In this document: positions 48,201 through 54,200 of the stretch, piece by piece
Layout of the letters: the number at the start of each line of letters is the position of its first letter
Numbering within the stretch: position 1 is the first letter of the stretch
Source: Ahaetulla prasina
Lineage: Eukaryota; Chordata; Lepidosauria; Squamata; Colubridae
Length of the DNA stretch: 64,000 nt
Reading direction: 5' to 3'
Assembly: GCF_028640845.1 (NCBI RefSeq)
Contig: NC_080539.1
Location: 302,574,516-302,638,515 of the forward strand
Notes under the pieces: generated by a model
What the model saw: the letters and a program-made list of their open reading frames with translations, nothing else
Database searches by the model: none
What the model was told of the DNA's origin: nothing
Program-made: the position numbers and the translations under genes

Positions 48201-51200
48201 GTAAGTCTGGAGAGATTCTCAGTCATGCAGGTCATGGTTATCCCAAAGGTGCTTTTTCAGGAGGCCACTGGACTTTGGTTTTTTTTCTTTGAAGACTACT
48301 ATCCTGTCAGAGCTGAAGAAGCTTCTTGGATGAGAAGCAAAATGTCTTCAAAGAAAAAAAATCAGAAAGCCCAGTTGCCTCTATGAAAAAGCACCTTTGG
48401 GACAACCATGACCTGGATGACTGAGACTCTCTACAGACTTTTAGCTATACAATTTGGGATGAACACTCTTTGAATGGTGTGGGAATTGGAATGGATTTCC
48501 AGAGGAGGGGGAAAAATTGCAGACTACAAGAACCAGGAGCACTACTTCGGTGACCCTGAGGACACAGATAAACCTCCAAATTGTTCAAAGACCCTCTAAA
48601 AGGTTGCAAATGACCAGCTCCTTGCAAAGAATATAAATCGTTCCATTCCCCACCATCCAGTCAGAGCTGAAGAAGCTTCTTGGATAAGAAGTGAAAGTTT
48701 TTTCTTTCTTCAAAGAAATAACAAGAACATCCAGTTGCCTCCTAAAAAGCACTTTTGGGATATGTGTCTGTAAATTTTCCCTTTCTGTTTTTCCTTTAGG
48801 ACATTTCGTTCTCTGTATTATTCTACAGTTATGCTTTCATATTTCAGTAGGCCTTTCTTTAAGCATTTCCTATTCACCTTTTCCTGCATTTCTTTCTCCT
48901 ACTTCCTTACATTTTTTTCTGGTAATCATTTCCACATAAATTTCTGTATAACCTTTTGTGGTAACCTGCTATTTTTTTCCTTGAGCTAGAAGTCTCTGTA
49001 ACTGTTTAATGTACAGCAGCTGAGTTCATATAATGTGCTTAACAAAATCAGTCTGACTGTACTTGCATAGTTAACCTTAGCCTTGGCTTCTTTGTGTTAC
49101 TGAATGAGTTGAGCCCATTTTGTTACACGTAGCCAGGGGTGAAATGCTCCCGGTTCAGACCGGATCACCCGATCCGGTAGCGATGGCGGCAGGTGGTTCG
49201 GAGAACTGGTAGCAAAAATCCCTGCCCCACCTCCATGCCCAGTTGAGCCACGCAATCACCAGAGGTTTTTTTAAAACTTTTAAAAGCATTTTTTCTTCGG
49301 CCGAAAAAATGCTTTTAAAAGTTAAAAAAAAAGCCTCTGATGATCGTGTGGCTCAGCTGGGATCATCAGAGGCTTTTAGAAGCATTTTTTTTACAACCTT
49401 TTCGGCTGAAGAAGTTGTAGAAAAAATGCTTTTAAAAGTCTCCTTTGGCAATCCCAGCTGAGTTGCCTGATCATCAGAGGCTTTTAAAATCATTTTTTAC
49501 AACCCCTTTGGCCGAAGAGGTTATAGAAAAACTGCTTTTAAAAGTTAAAAAAAAAAAAGTTGGCCACACCCACCCAGTCACATTACCACCACCACCACCA
49601 AGCCATGCCCACAGAACCGGTAGTAACAAATTTTACATTTCACCCCTGCACGTAGCCCCTGGGTTACAACACCACTTGGAACCAGAATTTCTATAGCTAA
49701 GCAACGTGGACATAAAGTGCCATGTCACGTGAACACATTGCTTAGCAACAGCAATCCCAGTAGTCCCAGTGTCCATCGTAACCCTAGGACCATGGAGGTA
49801 ATTATGTGGGAAATGAGAAGAGGCAGAAGTCCTACACAATCAAGCTGGTGGTTTCTGCCACGAGTCGAGAGGGGGGGGCCATGCATGATGCATGTGGATC
49901 ATGGTGCCATAGGAAGATCAGGGTGGGTGCTGTGGGCCAGTGCCATAGGAGGCGGGTGTGCCATGGACAACTTCTATCAAGCATAGGTAGATGTGTGGGC
50001 ACCACATCAGAATGCCACAGGCAGGTGCTAAGCATCACAGGTAGGCAAAAAAGAAGCACAAGTAATTTCCAACTTCCTGCCAGCTTCCCTATTGCTTTAC
50101 TTGAAAGTGGGCAAAGAATGTTGGAAATTGTGAGCACAGGTCACTGTGACATTGTAATTGCAAATTGGCCATCACCGAGCTCCAACATGACCGCATGACC
50201 ATGGGGATGCTGTGGCAGTCGAAACTCCCTCTTGTTTAGCATTATCATACAGTATCTTTGAACAATCACCGAACAAGCTGTTATAATCCAATCAACCACC
50301 CCTTTTTCATACCATTTATTTTCCCCCTTATACTGCCCTAGGTTTAACATATCCACACAGATGAAATAGCTCCAGCTAAAGAAGGCTGAGTAAGATGGCC
50401 TGAAATGCACCGTGTTTACAAAATAAATCTGGGAAAACCCGAACAGACAGCTTGTCCCTCCTTTATTTTCAGTGAGCTTTCCCAAACATGATTAGGGTGG
50501 ATGGAACACAATATAATGTGATGATCAGTATCTAGGACTAGGCAGTTTCAAATCTTCTCTCAATCATGGCATTCTGAATTGACTTTGGGCCAGCCACTAA
50601 TCCTTTGTTCATCCTCTCTCATTAAGTTCTTACTGTGTGGATAAAATAGGGAGACCCCCCTCCCACATACATCAGTTAGAAGAACCAGAAGACAGGCTAT
50701 CAAAGGGATGTCCTAATTCTCCCAGAGGCTATCTCTCTATAATACATTCCTACTTCATCCATCCACGTAGAAACTCATTCATTTTAATGACTCAATATTT
50801 GTGGCCTGAAGTGATCTGGCAAAGACTGTCATTTGACAACCTGGATATCGGTTGTTCTTAAACTGCTTACAGTAGTCTTGCCTGGATGGGTACCTTGCAT
50901 TGTAATTATATTCAGCTCAGTGCTTTTTGTATTTTTGACTGCTGCATATTTTAAGTAAAACAGGCAACTTATTACCGGCTGCTCAAAAAGATTAATTTTA
51001 AGAGTGGACTGATTTACACAGATGCAAAGTTAAAACCAAATACCGTTACAACTTGCATCTCCTTAAGAACCCAGCCAACTGTGGTTTACTCAGCAAACCA
51101 TGGCTTAGTGCAATATAACCCAGCTACTTTTAATTGGCTTGCAGCAATTAAGCAGGACTAATGACACCTGATCCCAGAGAGATTATTAACATTTTTGAAC

Positions 51201-54200
51201 GTTAGGCACTCATAACTTATATTCAGAATACTGTTATGTTTTGAGCCATTAGCTTCTCACAAAAAGGAGTCTGTACTCTGTGACTAAATGTATTTCCTCT
51301 TCTTCTAAAATTCATGGCAATTTTAATTTCCAGGCATAGGCAGCAACCTGATGGTGCCCTGCTAATCAGTCATCTGACAGCTGAAGATGCTGGCTTCTTT
51401 ACATGCATTGCTTCTAATGGCCGGGACCAAGATCAGAAAAAAGTTCAAATTAGACCTAGAGGTAGTGGTTGTTTGGGGGGTGGGAGGGCAAGGGAGTTTT
51501 ACTTCAATGTTACCCAAATATAAGAAATGAATTTGCTGCTGGTGAAAAATGTAGTCCTTTTTTTTGTTACCATTGTTAAATTAAGCTTTAGTTGCTGATT
51601 AATATATCCAGTCTGGAGAGTGTGAACTATCTCAGCATATTTCCAGCAATTGAAACCTGGTGTCAAGAAGAAATTTAGTAAAAGTTGACTATTGTGCTTA
51701 AGATTACAGAACTATCTCTACACCAGGGGTGTCAAACTTGATTTCATTGAGGCCCGCATCAGGGTTGTGTTTGACCTCTGGGGGCTGGTGGGGGGGAGTA
51801 TGGCCAGGGCAGGCGTGGTCAGCTTGATGTCACTCGTGTAGGGGAAACCTGTGGTGGCCTGAGCTCTCTGCCAGTGAAAATGGGCTCCCGAACTCCGATT
51901 TCAGCTGCAATGACTTCCTGCAACCCTCTGCCAGCATAAATAGCGCTTGGGAGTGCTGCCCACGGCCCTCACGAGCTCCTTTTTCGGCTGCAACGGCCTC
52001 CTGCAACCCTCTGCCAGTGAAAACAGAGCATGGGAGGACTGCACACAGCCCGCGGGCCAGTCCTTTGCTGTTTCCAGGGTGGCCCTGCTGGCCAGCTCTA
52101 AGCAGCCCGCAGGCCGGATCTGGTCCCCGTGCCTTGAATTTGACACCCCTGCTCTATGCAGTGGCTTCACAACTCCCTTTAGCTATGAGATGGGTTTACT
52201 TTCATCAATGGTACCATCAAATAATCCGAGTGAGATATTTAGGGTTTCACATAAATTGTGCCAGGTTCAAGAAGTATAGAAAACTATTCAATACATTTTT
52301 TTTAAAAAAAAGTTTGGTGGCTATGGTTAAGATTATTCAAATTGGTTTAGGCTCCTAGTGGAAATATTGCTCTAGAAACAAGAAAGGGGACCTCTGGAAA
52401 ACGCTGCTTCAGTGACTTTTGTGTGTGCGAGAGAGAATAAATGTAGGAGGGAGGTATAGTTACTGCTATGAAAACAGTTCCTACTTTTATCAGTGTAGGA
52501 CAGCCATAGAGAAGTACTTAACTGTAGCTGATTGGTTACACAATGTTTCTCTGTGTTGAATTCTATTGTGCATATCACGTTGAGATTTTTCTCCCACGTA
52601 GATGGTCTTTCAGCTAGAAAGACTTAAGTTCACATGACCAGCAGGGCTATTCAATCAGAGCTGCATTTTCAGAATATAATTTGATGACCTCGGGCAAAAC
52701 CTTCCTGGAATTGATGACACTCTTTTCCTGCTTAGGAGACTTGAAAATTATTGACCTGCTGCCCAGGCTTTCAGTGTCTGAAGGGGAGAATGCTCATCTT
52801 CATTGTGTTGTGACAGGCAGCAATGTAAACATAAGATGGTCAAGGTAAGAAAAAAAATCAGCTGTATTTACTTATCCCTTTAGTACTACTGTAACATGCA
52901 AGAAATTATCAAGCAATGACTATCTACTTGGAAGGTGAATTTGGATTTAGTTTTTCAAGCTCATTTGAAATAACCCTGTTTATTTAGGTGTTCCTTGGAA
53001 GATTCTGAATACTAACCCTCCGTTTATTTCCTTGCAACTGGGAGTTGGGGACAGTGTACAGCAGGGGTAGTCAACCTTTTTATATTTATTGCCCACTTTT
53101 CTATCTCTGTTAGTAGTAAAATTTTCTAACTGCCCACCGGTTCCACAGTAATGCACCATGTATCGTCATCTGCGCATGCCTCTCGCGCATCGTGGATTGG
53201 GTTTGGGGGGGCGTGCCGGCTACCAGCTCTGCTTGTCTGTTACAGCTGGGTGGTGTGTGGGGAGATGCGTGAGCTATTCTGGGACGAAGCTCTTTTGTTC
53301 GCGGTCGCACTATAGCGCCATTTAGTTTCACGTACGTAATGTGAACTAAACTTATGCGCGGACGATACAAATACTATATTTTCAGAAATTTAAATTGTCA
53401 CGGGGAATTTTCTGAAAACCTAATGAAAGTGTTTTTAAATAATGCTATGAAAAATTTTTTAAAAGTCAATTAAATTTAAAAAAAGGAAAGTGCTTCAATA
53501 TCGGACAAAACCCCTACCACCCACCATGAAAGCTGGAATGCCCACTAGTGGGCGGTAGGGACCAGGTTGACTACCACTGGTGTGCAGCAACTGCAAGATT
53601 GCTAATTATTTACTTCTGCTTAGAAATGGGGTTCCAGTAAGATCGGATGGTCATCGTATCCACATGTCTCAAAATGGAAGCTTGTTTCTAAATAATGTTC
53701 AGCTTGGTGATGAGGGCTCCTATACGTGCAATGCCTACAGTGGCAATCATTCGGTCAGTGCCAGTACAGATGTGAAAGTCATCAAAAGGCGGTCGGAAGG
53801 TGGGTATGCAGTTGTTTTTAAATTTCTTCTAATTTCCAGTATTGGATTTCACAGCAGCTGCAACCTTAAATGTGTGGCATGTGCTTTTCCTTCCAGGACT
53901 GGAAATGTTTTCTGTTGTAGACCCTCTGTAGAAACACAGCTGGTTGATCCTGTACATGAAGTATACCTCTGAGCTTCTTTATTTCAGAACCTCATATTAT
54001 ATCTGATACTCTTTAATGCAGGTATCTCCAACCTTGGCTACTTTAAGCCTGGAGGACTTCAACTCCCAGAATCCCCCAGCCGGCAAAGCTGGCTGGGGAA
54101 TTCTGGGAGTTGAAATCCTCCAGGCTTAAAGTTGCCAAGGTTGGAGACCCCTGCTTTAATGAAAACGTATGTGTATAGAAGGCAGAGTTAAAAGAGAAGT

